A stretch of DNA of 64,000 nucleotides from Bombus terrestris (GCF_910591885.1 NC_063279.1:9858001-9922000), one strand, 5' to 3'; positions 1 through 14,700 are shown, numbered from the stretch's first letter. A program made the numbers and translations. Notes: generated by a model from the letters alone, not told the origin.

Positions 1-612
1 AATAATACGTTCAAAATACATGCAGATTTAAACATTTGAATAAATAATAGATTGATTCAATAACCATATGAACTTTACAAATTGTGATTAACGTTACAGC
101 AAATCATCATATAACCAATTTTTTAATTTCATAATCTTTTAAATATATTCTTAAAAACTCTGAATAAACTCTCAATATTTGCCTGTTAAAGGTTATAAAT
201 ACTATACTTCGTCTTTACTAAACATTTTCTAAACGACCAGTACGAAATCTATGAGAATATATCTTTTTCAAAATATTAATTCATACATTCATTTTAAACG
301 TATATGCTACTTAGTATATCTCTATAGAAAAGGTAGAATTAAAAAAAATCAATACCCGTATTTATTGCCCTACAAATATTAATTGTTTTAAATATTGAAT
401 AGACGACTGGCATATTTTTTATTACGTTATAAATAACCCAACCCAGAAAATAATCTTTTTAATACTTTTTCTCTCTTTCTAATGTAGTTTATATAAATTA
501 AAATACATATATTACAAAAAATTCATTGTATCTGCATAGTTCTTAATGATTTAAGCTTTAATATTTTAAAAGATAAAAAGAGAAAAACTGTATTTAAAAT
601 ATTAATTACTTT
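1..612. other. AT-rich flank, probable 3' UTR of the UBASH3-like gene
   Basis: No open reading frame of note. The part next to 613 is probably the 3' UTR of the UBASH3-like gene; the rest is unassigned AT-rich sequence. Confidence 0.5.
361..366 (-). promoter_or_regulatory. Candidate poly(A) signal of the UBASH3-like gene
   Basis: On the minus strand this reads AATAAA, about 250 nt past the stop codon at 613, in AT-rich sequence that fits a 3' UTR. Such hexamers are common in AT-rich DNA, so this is only a candidate. Confidence 0.3.
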
Positions 613-2947
613 TTATAATAATACTTTCCAATCAAATCTAGTATTACTGGTATGGGTTATAGGAGGAAAAGGAGGTGGATGAAGTTGCCAACCATCCAAC
701 CCTTCACGTGCTGTTAAACACGCTAAATATGGTACTCTCTGTGCTAATCTAGTAACTTCAGAAGCTGGTGGTACTTTCCCACCTGTTAATTGTCTGGTAC
801 AAGCGGCCAAAGAAGCAGCATGAGCTACTATTAGAATATTTCCTACTGTATTTTCAATAATTCGTTTGATTAATTCATAACTTCGTTCATAATACTGGGC
901 TGCATTTTCTTTCAATGGAAGATCTTTTGCTTTAACAATTGGGTTATAACTTTTATCTACGTTAAAACCTGCTTTTATTAATTCTTCAGATGTCATCCAA
1001 ACAGGAACACCATTTGGATACCATGCTAACCACTCTATGAGACCTGGCTCTATTTTCATTGGAATGTTTAAATCTAATCCTTTTAAAATGTGGGCCAATG
1101 TTTGTATACATCTTAATGAGGGAGATGTAAAAGCCACGTCTATTTTAATACTAGATGATTTCATAGCTTCTCCTACCAAACTTGCTTGTACTTCACCTAC
1201 AGTTGTTAAAGGACTATCATTTCGAAAGTCCTGTATATTTCTCGATGGTATTTCCTTTGGCATATTCAAGTCTCTACGAACATAGGATCCATTTGATTCA
1301 AAACAATAACGAATCCATGCTCCAAATGTAAAATCTACTCTTTCTCCATGACGGCATATAAAAATTTGTCTTGAGGAACTTGAAGGTACTTCAGAAGCTT
1401 CAATCTGTGTATGTAGAAGTAAAATGAAAGATTAGAATTCGAATTTTTATATGTAAATAAATAATAGATAATTGATGTCATTTACTGATTCAGTAGTTGT
1501 TGCTACTCCATCAGGGCTGTCTATGGAATCAGTCGATAAAGATATTGGTGGTTTCCGAGTTAGGGATATTTCTTCTTTTTCTAAAATTCCGCTTCTATTG
1601 TCAGTAATTTGTATGGTCGTATGTAAAGTCCATGAATCTGATTCAGCTGTACGTTTTGTATGATTCAAAGGTAAATGCCCTGAAATACCAGTTAGCCAAG
1701 AGATACCTTCAACCCAACCATCTGTAGATACGCTACACGCCCCTTCTGGAATGTAAATGTAATCTCCCACTCTCAATTCTAATTCATCGTGTTCCCTAGG
1801 CATGTGAGGATGTGTCACTTTATGTACATGTGCATTTTGTAGCCTAGAATCTCTGGAATATAATCTGAGTTCCCAATTAGTTGGACAAATGAGTGTCAGT
1901 TTCTCCACCATCAGGCGCAATTGTTGATATAAGTTGCCGGGAAATTGATAAGCCAATGTCAAATGTAAAGATTTTATTTGGGGTTCTGCAGAAATTCCCA
2001 AACTTGAAAGTTTGTTTGCATAACAAATGGCAATGTTTTTTAGCCATTCTGTATTTACTTCTTTAACAAATAGACCCATAAAATTAGGAGAAACATAAGT
2101 TTCTAATTCAATATTCTTTGATAATTCACCTTGGTTAACTATACTTTCAAGCGCATTTACCAATTCCTCAGTAGATTCATCTGGTGCCTGCAAAAAAATG
2201 TTTTTGTACTACTTGTGACTTTTATTTACATGTATTGTTAAGATGATGTTATACCTTGAAAAATGATACAAGCGTAATATGTGGCACATAATTATGTGCT
2301 CCATTCCATATGAGTTCTTTACTCTCTGACCAAAATCTCCTAAGTTGCTCAGCTAATTCACCCGTAGGACAAGCATACAAAACATATTGTCTATGGGTAT
2401 CAGAATCCAAAGTAGGATCTCTAACATGAGCTACTAGCCAATCCGATGCAAGTCGAACACCTCGATGTCCTGTAGCAGCTAATGCTTTCTCTCTAGAAGC
2501 GATAGAATATTTATTTAAATTGTTACAGATTATACAATTAGTCAAATAATTCCAGTCGCGTTATGGTTATATAATAAAAGTATAGAATTTTTTTGAAATC
2601 ACGTACTTTGTACATCGATTTATTAAAATAAAAAGAAGATAACGATAAAGAAGTATATATGTTATATTTTTATGATAAGCATAGGCAATGACGAATCAAC
2701 AAAAACAAGAAGAAAACAACAATGATACTTAATGTTTGACAGCTGTTTGTTTACATTGAATGTATTATAACCGCACGCAATTGTTCGTAGAATAGCAAAG
2801 AGATATCGATAGTGTTTTACAATCTTATTCTAATACTCACGCTCGATGTTTCGGGAAACCTAATTGTAATAACGTTTGCAACGGGGTTAAATGCTGTTTT
2901 AAAATCTTCGTCGGAGTTGGATTTTTCCGCGGCGGTAACGTCGCCAT
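613..2947 (-). CDS. UBASH3/Sts family protein (UBA, 2H phosphoesterase, SH3, histidine phosphatase); ecdysteroid-phosphate phosphatase-like
   Basis: Four exons join in phase: 2947-2841, 2492-2255, 2187-1486 and 1404-613 (stop included), giving 612 residues, close to vertebrate UBASH3A/B (about 650). The first exon was found by eye: starting at ATG 2947 it completes a UBA domain (residues about 20-60, LQLGFPKHRAEKALAATG) across a GC|A codon. A 2H phosphoesterase-type region follows with two HxT motifs (His107 in HITL, His190 in HLTL). The SH3 domain is at about 250-300 (ELRVGDYIYIPEGA, GWVEG). The C-terminal histidine phosphatase domain starts at RHGE (His368), with SPSLRC (Arg447) and the second His in VAHAAS (His544), so the catalytic set looks intact. 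In vertebrates the family dephosphorylates tyrosine kinases; in silkworm the homologue hydrolyses ecdysteroid phosphates. Which substrate applies here is inference. The start has a good context (G at -3 and +4). Family assignment is firm. Confidence 0.94.
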
Positions 2948-5900
2948 GACGGTCCATTACACCTTGATACTTGCTACTTGCTACCAACATTGTTCAAAGG
3001 AATGACTTACACGTTTTTATATCGAATCGAATCTTCGATTCGATTTCCTGATTTAAATTTTTGAATTTTTACTTGTTACAAATATAATTAACGTCGCCTT
3101 AAAACATCTGTTTTTAAAATCGCTTAATGTGTTCCAAAATTTTCCATTTATGTATATACATATATGAGAAAATCACATGAAGCGTTAAAGACAATCGTTA
3201 ATTAACGATTCTTTCTTAAGAGAAATAAAATTTGCTGTTATAACAGTTAGACTCCGCATTTTTAGTTTGAAAATTACATTTAACGTTAATGTATTTTGAT
3301 CATGGTTGCCACATAATGAGATACGATGCAGATATTGAATATAAATTAGAATTTCTTGTATTTTTAACTAATATTCAATAATTAGCGAAAAATAGAATTA
3401 CGTACCTTGGTTTTATTTAAATTTTATTCATATGTTGCACTTCGAAATAAGGTGCAATACGTTTATACAGCTATAGTATATTTATTACGAATAGGGATAT
3501 ATACACCGTGAGTTGATTTACCATTTGTGTATGAGTTTATCGATATTGGTATACAACCATCTTATGGTCGAATTAATTGAAGTGTTATTTTAAGTAACAA
3601 GGAGGATTCAATTTCTCAGTCAATTTTTTGAATTAAAATAATTTGTCTTCAATTTTTAAATACTTTTTTAAGTATAGGTTCGAGTAACAAATTCGTGTTG
3701 ATTAATTAAGTAAAGATAAGGATGTAAAAACAAATAAAATAAATAAAAGGATCGGAAATAATAATCTCTGGTTCGTACAATTGATATAAAACTCACAGTA
3801 TCCACAAAAATTGTAATTCGAATAATTATATTTCATTTCTTCATATCCGACGTATTCGTCACAACAATTCTAACAATGTTATATGATCGGTACATTACGT
3901 AAAGTTAGTGTAAAAAAACAACGATATGTCTACATATGTTCATTCGTTACAAACATTCTTCATGCTGTAATATATATTACAGTAGAGAAGTAATAAAAAA
4001 ACATTGCAATTCATGTATAGCCGAGGGTTGTTGGAATTTTATCTACAGCATGATTTCCATTGTTATGAATATAATTATTTGTTACATAATCGATGATTTG
4101 GTTCGATTTTTTACCATAGATATATTTTTCTGACATTTCAGGAGTTTTTTCTCTTCTTTCATGTATAACAGATTGGTTGAGTCATTGATGAATGATCTTT
4201 GTAATATTACCATTTTATGTAAATCATACACATACATGGAAATATTAAAGTTTACTATATAATATTTTCTCAACATTCTTCTATCCACTAGTAAAATTAT
4301 TATGATAAGTGTACAAGTGTGACTTTTGTTATATAAGAAATCTTTAAGTTTAACGTTTATTTATCACGAATTCACGATTATGTTACGGTGAATAGAGAAT
4401 AGGCAAAATATCTTTAAATTATTGACAGAGATATAAGGATTGGAAAAACTGGAATAAGTTGTAATTTACTTTAAATATTGAATAATCTCTGGCATAAATA
4501 CTTGAGAAACTCAAAATTTTTTACTGATATTTGTCTTGATAAAATTATATAAAATACCTGTAATATTCTTCAAATGTCTTTATTCATAAGAAAATTATAA
4601 AATCCCAGAAAAATTTAAACAACCCTCGCAGCGTATATTACATAGATATGTATATATAAATTGTATATAAAATAGAACGCATTTAAATTTGTCATTCGTC
4701 GACGATGGTCGAGAATTTGGATTCCCAACGGACATGCTGAACATACGAATTTCTCTATTATTATACAAACATTAAGCTCGAGCCATGGCCATCGAATTTT
4801 TCGAGGTACTGCACTTTATGAGGTTCATAAGACATCATTCGCGTGTTACTCTTCATTTTATAGAAATTAATCGCTCGTCTTTACACTCGAAACATAAAGT
4901 TTCATGAAAACCAATGATTCTTATGCTATCGTAAAATTTTCTAATTTCACTGCATCGAATGTAAAGAAATACAAACGACGAAGAAAGTAAAGAACACTCG
5001 TTAAGCGTAGATAACAATAACGCAGAAAAACGAAGTAAAATTTTCGAAAGTAAAATAAATAGTTCACAGACGCATTTCTCGTGTTCCTTCATTCGAACAT
5101 TATTCCATCTTCCTTTAGCACTTCGATGAAGTTCCGTCATAATTACACGTGTACACACAAGTTATGACGCTCGAATTGTTTCGTCCCATTATTATTTTAC
5201 CATATTTGCCTCGTGAACGATTTATAAATACCTTAGTTGTTGTAAATATTATTTTCATATGTGATCATAAAATCACTCTCGAGTAGAATGCGTTTTACGA
5301 ACTATAATTATCTTGTAATATTGCATGGTGCGGCATTAAAAAGTATGTGTGCATTTGTGCGATAACAGAGTGCAGAAATTATTATTCGAATTTTCTTGTT
5401 TTCGCTGTTTCATTTCGATTCTAATTTACATAAAGCGAGATTAAGGTGAATTCCATCCGCGTTTGAATAGGTTGATGTGCATCATGTGTATGTAGGTTTC
5501 ATTTTCAGAGAGCTGTGTACCTTATCTTTTTGGATATTTCTTATTATAGGAGAAAATTGTTTACGGCAGTTATCGATGTAATTATTGCACGTGGAAGCAC
5601 GAAGGTTGTAAGTAATTTCTATCATTCTCTTGGAATAACAGCAGTCGTTTTTCAATATCAGAAACTGTCCAACGAAGTTAAAATAGAACTTTTGGTTGCT
5701 GTCTTCGATTCGCAGGGTGACAAAAGATCAGTTTGGTATTGGTAAAACGGCGGGTATTTGTTTCGTGAACTTTTACTATACAAGTTTCGCGTTTATTTAT
5801 TTACAACAAAACCAAAGTATTTAAGAACGAAGTTTAGCGAAACATTTTTAAAAACGAGTTACCTACTACTGTATATGAAATGTATTTATGATCAAGAATG

Positions 5901-8736
5901 ATATAAAATGAAATGAAATCGAACTTCCACTATTTTACGTAAGATTATTTTAATCAATAACAAGATGAAATAATAAAAGAAATGCCTGAATTCTGTCATG
6001 TAATTCGTTTGAACAGGCCAGTGTCGAAAATTTGGGAAGATATAAAGTGAAATTTGATGTTTTCAAGATACTTATGATAAATGCATGATACAACGGTATT
6101 CCTTTTTGGACGAGAGTGTATGGATTTTGGCATAAGAATCTTCCACATTATCCCACGGATCGTACTATCGTTCATATTATAAATCTGTTATTCTTATGGC
6201 AATCCATACAACGTATTCACTGCTCAAAACGATGTTACGATAATTTTATACAATGTACAAAGGTGATAGAATATTTCATTTTTTATGATAGAAATTTCTA
6301 TCGAAACAAGATTGTTAAAAGTTCCGCGATTGGTTCCTTCGATTTAGAGTTTCATTAAAATTTTTATCAGATTTTAGTTTCTTAATTTTCATTAAGCAAT
6401 TTTATTACATTCTGCAGCTGCTTCGAGCAATGTTACGATAGAAAAATTAAATGCTTGTTTATGTTTCATTGCACGTTTCAATGACTAGGTATAATACGAT
6501 CTTTTGACTAGCATTACCTAATGAGAAAAGTTAATAAAATTCCTAATACATTTGCATTAAGTTTAAAAAATTCATTCTAAGGAGCACATAGTACTTATAA
6601 GTGTAATATTTCCCAACATCTTTTAATTCTCTAAGAAGGCACTATCAAATAATATCGATTACACATAAATATATAAAATACATAAAAAATTCGATAATTT
6701 TTAAAAAAAAGTACATCATCATTTTGCTTCTTTTCTAAACTACGCTCTTCCTAATTTTTTTTTTTTTTTTTTTTTTTTCAATAAGCAGGTACCATTCCAG
6801 AATTCCAGAATAAATCTTTAAAATTGTTTAATAAAGCAAAGGAAAAAAAAGAAAGTAATTCATTTGGTAGGTTTGACAATGTTCCTCGCGCGTGTCGATA
6901 GTACTATCCGTGTAAAAATCATAGGTGCATTGTAAAAAAATACAAGCTTTTCGCGTGTTATCTATCACAAGCTGATCATTTATTTCCATATCGTGTAAAA
7001 TAGAGATTACTGTGTGAGTAAAAATACTGTTGAAACAATTTGGCTGATAGTGATGCGCGCTTATCACTATTTTACGGTTAATAATTAAACATTATAATCG
7101 TATAAACGAACGGTTACGATTGCCGACATTATCACTGACCAATTGAACGGTTCGGTTAATTAACCCGATTAGCCGATCATCGATCTCGAGACACTATTAT
7201 CGCCTTTTACATTCTGTGACTGATTCACGAGGAATTTGTGTAATTTCTATGTTTCAGTAACACCGCGAACACGTCGTTGTTTCTCGAGGAATCATTATCC
7301 GGGTAAGCTAATAAATAATACAATTCGAATAAACCAAAAAGGTCTTTGGTTAATCGCACTTCCGTGTTAGAAAATATATCGAATATTTTCTTCTCTATAG
7401 CTCAAAAAAACGATAACGCTAGCTTATAGATTATTTTTAGAAGCACCCTGTATGATTGAGAAGTCATCATCGCCACACGATTCATCGATCTTCGATATCT
7501 CTCTTTAGTTATCTCCCTTTTCTTTCAAATAATTCGCGAACAACCATATGAACTTGCGTTTCCTAGCATGAGAATTGCGAACAAATCGCCGCAGTCGAAT
7601 GGTGGTGTACCGCTTCGAGCTATAAACCTGTAAGTTCTGTAATCGTTTCGTGATGATTTACGTTGCAAAAGAAGAGAACGTTAAAAATTACAAGCTTCAA
7701 ATTGTTGATATATATACAATCATAGTATATAAGACACGTGATACATAAAATGTATCGCTAAAATTTCGATATTTTATTATTACTTGCTCATTTTTCTATT
7801 ATTATCGAATTACTGTACTCGAATGCGTCTCATTCGACTCACCAATCCCACGAATCTCCAAATATCCCTATATAACGTTTAACGTTGAAAAAATATCGAA
7901 TTCCTTTCCTCTCTAACAAGTAATTTACGAAACGTTAAATAATAAATCGAAAGGCAGTGAATTCTACGAAGACAGGATAAACAATTAATTCGTGGAACGG
8001 TTATTGGGTAAAACCATCGACTAGTATTGCACGAATATCGATTAAACGTCGGCTAACAAAGTCCAGTATCAATAAAAACTATACCAATGCGCATTGATAA
8101 TTTCATAGCACAACCAATCATCGGTCAATGTTAATTTACGCGCATAATATCGCACGCAAAGATCCATCCAAATTTGCCACCCTTACTCTCCACGTATTCG
8201 TCGCTGCAATTTGATTCGTTCTCTGGTTTTATACAATCCTCTATAAAATACAACACAGTACCGATAATTTCGTCAAATTTCATCAAACGAATATCCTCGA
8301 CCAATGACAAGCACCTGCGCGTTGCAACGCGTTACCGTCGCGACCAGCTAGATCGCGAGCGCAAAGGAGATCTCGACAAAATCCACCGTCTTGCAAAATA
8401 CAAATCAGTCGATCGTACGCGATAAGCAGCAAATTCTATCCGTATGTATCGATAGCATTGCAGAGAACGCGTCCATTTCGATCGTCGGATCAATTTGGCA
8501 CGGACGTACGATCGAAACAGGTCATCCCGTCGCGTCGCTGAAGAGAAAATGTTCCGCGCGAGATTTCCGAGTTTCTGTATGCGTCACGGTTCGCTCCGAC
8601 CTTCTTTGGTGAACCGAAACGATCGTTGGAAAAAAGATGGCCCGTCCAATCTCGTCGGGTCAAGCCTTTTGTTGCATCGTCGAGCGACAAGCTTCGGGGA
8701 GGGTTTTTTCTTAATCGAGGCTCGATCCGCGATATA
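2948..8736. other. Intergenic region between UBASH3-like promoter and SRF 3' end
   Basis: The first few hundred bases must carry the promoter of the UBASH3-like gene. The rest is AT-rich; the short open frames in it have no acceptor/donor support and no recognisable protein. A run of 24 T lies at 6755-6778. Sequence below 8737 down to roughly 7.6-8 kb becomes GC-richer and may be the 3' UTR of SRF. I see no gene here. Confidence 0.6.
6755..6778. repeat. Poly-T run, 24 bases
   Basis: Uninterrupted T homopolymer in AT-rich intergenic sequence. It could be the reverse-strand tail of an old retroposed copy, but no body of an element is recognisable next to it. Confidence 0.85.
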
Positions 8737-11700
8737 TCACTCACGATCTTTGCTCAGGTCCGATGGTAGCTCGCAGCTGGACGTGGCCGATGTCGTTGGT
8801 GATCGCGGCGACGGCGACAGATTCATCCTCGATGTAACCGGAAGCGACAAGCCGGCGGCACTCATCGCGACGTTCAGCGGTATCGTGATGAACGGCTGAT
8901 TACTCTGCGTCGAGTTAACCGGGGCTACCGTGCCTGCGAAACAATGCCAAAAAACCTCTACTTGGGGAAACAGGAAGAAGGACGGGCACGCGTTTCGCGT
9001 CGGGTAAACGTCTGTCGCAAGAGCAAGGTGCCAGTATCCATCTGGGTTTTCGTTTCATTTCATAACGCTCGGCTATCGGAAGGATGGCTGGATGTGTGTG
9101 TTTTTTTTAGGGGAGATCGATTCCAGGGGATGATCATGGTTTCTCACCTCCTTCTTGAGAGATTTGCACTGGCTGGCCGTTTTGTCCGATACCGAGCAGA
9201 ACCCCCGGAGTCGGCGAGTAAATTACTGTCTGTGGCATCTGGTACATTATACCTGCGCAGAATCACGGTCGTTTTCATGAGAAATGACATGACGATCGAT
9301 TAATCATTTTGTGGTGAATAAATGTCTATCGATAACGATAACGGTGTGATTCAACCCTTATTGCAGGCAATCCAGATTCCACGGTTATTCAACGCGCGTA
9401 CAAGTAAGCTTGAAGCTTCAATATTTGAAACTTTCCTGTAAATTTCGACGTGAAGATGTTTAAAGAACGAACAATGAAAACTCTGTTAAGAGAAATATAG
9501 AAACAGGCATCCGATTGGCCGCAATAGGGTTGATATTGGACTTAATGGGTGGACGAGTGGTTAGAATTAGTAAATGTAAATAGTTTTTAAATGTACAGTT
9601 AACGATTTTTGGCATCACATACATTTTTGTTAGAGTTTATGAAGAGGAAGAGAACGGAGCGAGGCGGTGTAACGGATTCACTCATAACCGTCTGCTTTTT
9701 GGGTTTCTTTCACTACTTAAATCGATCGGTCGTAGGTCGAAAACACCGCTAAAAATATATATTTACGTAATCGACGTGATACGAAGGATGATATAAAGCA
9801 ATGACATAATCATTAATGTGACATAAAATAGAGATGCACACGAAACGTTATTAGATTTTTAGAAATATAGATTAATAAACATTTATATTCAACATCTGTC
9901 TCTTCCGTATTTTACAATTACTCGTTCGAAAATCTTCAGATATCTTGTAAAAACGACACTTGTATTAAAATAAACTATAAGGTTGACGTACTGTGTACCA
10001 AGAAAACTAATACAAGAACTGTTTCAGAGGAAATTCGATAAAGCACTAACAGAGAGTAATGTTTACTCTGAAACAGTAAAATTCTGTAATTGGACCTGGT
10101 TCTTCTTATCTATTCAAATATCTACACTTTATTATACAGTAATCATTATTATTTCATACATCGATAGATAAATATATTATAGTTTTTATCTACTTTAACG
10201 AAAGTTATCTTCTCATAAGGTCTTGTAAAACGAAAACCGATCATCGTAAGTAACCTTACATCTAACAGATTCTATATCAAAGTGAATATTTTTACAGATG
10301 TACGAAAGAATCACCAATAGATGTTCCATCGAAATCTATCTTCTATCCTTCATTTCGGATCAACTAATCGGCCGATAATCTTACGCAAAGTAAATGAAAG
10401 CGAAGAATTTAGCAAAATCGTCAGAACGATGAAGAGGCAAATGAAAATTATAAAAGAGAAAGAAGTTTGAAGGAACGATCGAGTTTCGATCGGAGGGTAA
10501 AAGATCGGCGGGACGCGGATCGTGTTGGTCGGAGATATGAACGCGTGGCGAGTTATCAAAATTCCGGCGGGGAGACTGTTTGTGCCGCGGGGAACAATGG
10601 AAAGGCGAAAAAAAACGTACGTCATGCGATCGGTAAGTCGGATGGCATCCACTCCATATATTAGCATCGATATTTATGTGTACACCTGCATCGGAGCGCG
10701 GCTTTCGACCGGATCTTACTTCCCAGTTAGGCAGCGCGTCGTTGTCTTAGTTTGGTCATCGCGGCCCGTACAACTCCTTATGTACTCCCCTACACGGATA
10801 ACCTCGTCATCGCTCGCACACTTTTCGCATTTTAAGTGTCCTCTTTCCTTTATCTTCTCCCTCTCTTTTCCCCTCTTTTCTCGCTCGCTCACACGCGATC
10901 GCGCGCGCGTACGCATCATATACGTTTTACCTCTTCTGTGATACCATTCTCTCGTTCTCCGACGTTTCTCTCCTCTCCTCTCCTGCTCTCTCTCTCTCTT
11001 CGTTCTATCCGTATCTATCCCTTTCTCTGTCTACCGACCTACCTGACTGATTGGATTGTACACGTTTGCCTTTGCTCGACTACCTACGGCCTGGCTCTAA
11101 CGATTTTCCACGCCACGGCTTTTACCGCTTGCTACTTAGTCCGCGACTCGCGACTCCTGCTACGCCCACGGGGAAATTCGTTAATTACTCGCCACGTATG
11201 CGCAGCTGTACGATTGTCTTTCGTACTCGGCGTGGCACGGGCCGAGAATCGCGGAACGGACAGGTGAAATTGTTCTAGCAGGACGGAAGGGAGGAAACCA
11301 CGCTTGGGAAGCATCCACGTTCGACTAGATAGCCATTACTTGGATGGAAAAGTTGGCGAGGATACTCCACGTACGGAACTTTTGTCGTTAATAAATCCTT
11401 TATTCGAGAGCATACATGGTGTTCTGTGTAAATTGTCTTTAGTTCCTTCTGAAAATGTACGACGAGAAAAGTTTCATTCGCTTGGGATGGAAACACGCAG
11501 GATGTTTCTAGGTAGATAGTTTTTGGTATGTACGTTTACCTGAGTGATTCTTTGAGAGATCCTTTGACACAGGAGAATCGCCATCGCTGGTGTCTCCGTC
11601 GCTTTCGTTCGCGCAAACGTCCGATCTAGGTGAAGTGCCGTCTTCCTGGAACAATGAAACGAAATTTGTTGGTACGAACGGTGCACGTACATTGATCGTA

Positions 11701-14700
11701 TTTGAAATAAAAACGTTGTTTACGAGTCCTGAAGATAATTCTGGTTAATTCGTACGAAGATAAAATCGATGAGAGAATAACAAATAGGAAGAGAAAAAAA
11801 GACAGAAGCCAGCGTGAATCAGATTTTAATTTTGTTTGCATACATTAAAGTTCTCAAGAACGTGTCGCCCTGCTACAAAATTTATGAATCATCGTTACAA
11901 GGTTCTTGCCTCGTTCTATAAACCACTACTCCTAGAATTCTGCCTACAATTCATATACCTAACATAGGATGTACCTGCAATTTTAACCAACGCAAATTAA
12001 TTAAAAAACCCGACATTCTTCTCTCTGCCCAACGTTCGAAACTTCTATTACAGTAAACGAACGAAAATCAAAGTTGAACTATCGTCAGAATCGATCGTTT
12101 CATCGACCGGTACCGGGCAAAGCTTCACGACAACGTCGTGAAAACGATATCACGATGACGTACGATCTGTATCAGGTCCGTAAATTCCGGATGCCTAACG
12201 AGCGATGCGGCGACAAGCAGAAAACAAGCCAGAAGAGAGGAGAAGCATCGCGGCTCGATTCGTAGCCTGTAAATCGTAGATAACGCCTCTGTAATAATAT
12301 CGGCGAGCCAATCAAACGGGCAACTAACCAATCAATCAAGTGGAGCCTACCAAGCAACTAAGCAACCAACGAAACAACCAACGAACCAACTTACCTACCT
12401 ACCTACCTAGCAGGGAGAGATGCGCGAGCTTGTTCGCGCGCCTTATATGGCCATCCGCGCGGCCTCAACTCGTACCGCGCTTCCACGGCAGATTCTCACA
12501 AATTTACGCAGGACTACGGTTTCCCCGGGTGACTTTCTCTCCCCCGGTCATACCGCCACCACCGACGGATAGCTTTTTTTCCCTAGGCTTAACCGTTTGT
12601 GCGCTGAACCTGTGCGTTTTATACATGCATTTCGACTCGTTCGTTAGGACGCATGTGTGTATACACGTGTCGACCGACGGTCGCCTTCGAGAGAAAGCAA
12701 ATCGACCAGTCGAGAGTAAGGAACCGATGCTCTTCGAGAGAATTAGGAAGTGCCCGTCTTTCGACTGCCAAGGAAGCACCGATTTGGCGAACTATTCCGT
12801 TCGTGGTTGTTTGTTTCGTTCCGGAAGATAGTTTCGACGATTTCGTATTATAGTAGAATTCTATTCGGAATCTTGGTTCCTGGACTATCGAATTCTCGTT
12901 CATACGAATCTCCATACTTTAGTTTGCGAATTACCGTCCTCCTGAATCCGATGGAATCTGCTTAGTTTGGTTCATGAACTTTTGCGAGTTACGTGCATTT
13001 ATTTGAGAACGTGAATTCTTATTATTATTAATGTCGGAAGTTAGAAGAAATCTCAGGCAATGGGAAGCATCGATGAATTCCATGTTTTTCGCCTGAGCTC
13101 GGACAAATCGGGTTTTACCGTAGCGATAGGAATTGAAGTTTTTATTAACGGTTTCGTCACGATGTCGTTGATCAGCTGTATTTCTTTTTGGTTAATCGTA
13201 AGTCAGTAGTAAATTTGTATTACGGTAGAATGTACTACATGAAACGATTTAGTGATACTGATTTTAAGTAATCCGGCATGGATGTCCGTGTAGTTGGGAA
13301 GATTGAAAATGTCGAAAATAATTCGAGTTAATTGAAGTACTGTACTTTCGAATCGGTAACTGATCGAGCAACTCGATCACGTCCGTTGTTTTCTAGAAGA
13401 AAACTGATATACCAAAGAAATAGATGTTTCGCAGAAACGTATACGGTCAAAAAAATGAAACGTCCTTTAGCCTCGGAAAAATAAGGAGCAAGGAAAGGGA
13501 TCTCGAGTGCGCTGTAAGGGTTCAACATTCCAAAAATAGTTGAAACCGAGTCAATTAATTAGACTGCTCCACTTTCCAACCAGTCATTCACCAAAGACTT
13601 CAATTATGTCTGCGGTGAAATATATCATTTATCACTTACGAGTAGCAAAATCGAAGCTCAAAAAGCGTCTTTAAAAAATAACAAACTTTATCTTCAAAAA
13701 TCACTTATTAATAAAAAAAAAAAAAAAAAAAAAAAAAAACAAAGCATATTTACAATTTGATACGAACGTACGGTATAAAATTGGAAAAGTAGTCTAAATT
13801 ACTCGAATCATCGATCGAACAGCCCGCAATTGTCCTTTCGATCCACGTCGAAGCTAAAACACTCTCACGCAAAAATTCGAGAGTCAAATCACATTCCATG
13901 CATGAAACACGGAAGCTAAGAGAGTGTCTCAACTTCCGTGAAGCGTCAAATCGTTCTTAAGTCGTAAGCTCGGAAGGCTGGTGGCCGTGGCATCGTGACG
14001 GTTCGTGGAGGATTTCCAAAAGTGCCGGGAGGGCTGGTTTCGCGACCCTCGTCCGCGTGCAGCAGGCGTTGTGTCGACGATCACTTCCGAGTCGTATTTG
14101 TACCCCCCATTACCACGGGTGTGTATAGAAGGCGCGACAAAAACCGGCATTCCTGATTCTTAAGTTGGACTCTATATAAGTATCTGCCATCGCGAACATT
14201 GCCTGTATATGGCGACAACCAGGCTTTGACAAAGGTGACCGTATATGGTATTCTGCTTCCACCTTCCATACCTTCTCTCTCTTTTTCTCCCTCTTTCTTG
14301 CTCTCTCCCTCTCTTCCCCCGCCTTCTTTCTCTTTTCCCTTCCATCCGATTACTCCCCACCTGTTTCTGCCCTTCTCTTTTTCGCCCTGCCAGCCACCAG
14401 GAGAGCCGGCTGTTGTCTTCGTCGTTTCCTCGTGGCCGCGATCCACCAGGGTGCCCTCTTAGCGAAATGCATCATAATCGTTAAGTCGTTAGATCGTAAA
14501 TCGTGGCTTGAAACCCCCGCCGTAAACGTGCCCCGTATCAAACCACCGTCAAGGGAGAGAGCTTTTCAACGTTCCTTTTTCTTTTCTTTTTTTCTTTTTC
14601 ATTGTCATTACGGTGGACAAAGTTTCGATCCGATTTCTTTTACGTACTAATGGGGTGTTTAGCGCATCCTAGGTTTTTGCGTCTCTTTTTATTTATTAGC

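Noticed and set aside
8490..8899. Open frames on both strands near 8.5-8.9 kb
   Set aside because: The minus-strand SRF exon (8933-8737) and GC-rich 3' UTR explain them; the plus-strand frames are shadows.
10467..10941. GC-rich plus-strand frames with VLVGDMNAW, recalling the endonuclease motif of LINE elements
   Set aside because: Only this short string fits; no other endonuclease or reverse-transcriptase motif occurs on either strand, and it lies inside an SRF intron.
14081..14484. Frames rich in Arg/Glu/Gly on one strand and Ser/Phe/Pro on the other
   Set aside because: They follow from a CT-rich tract, not from coding constraint.
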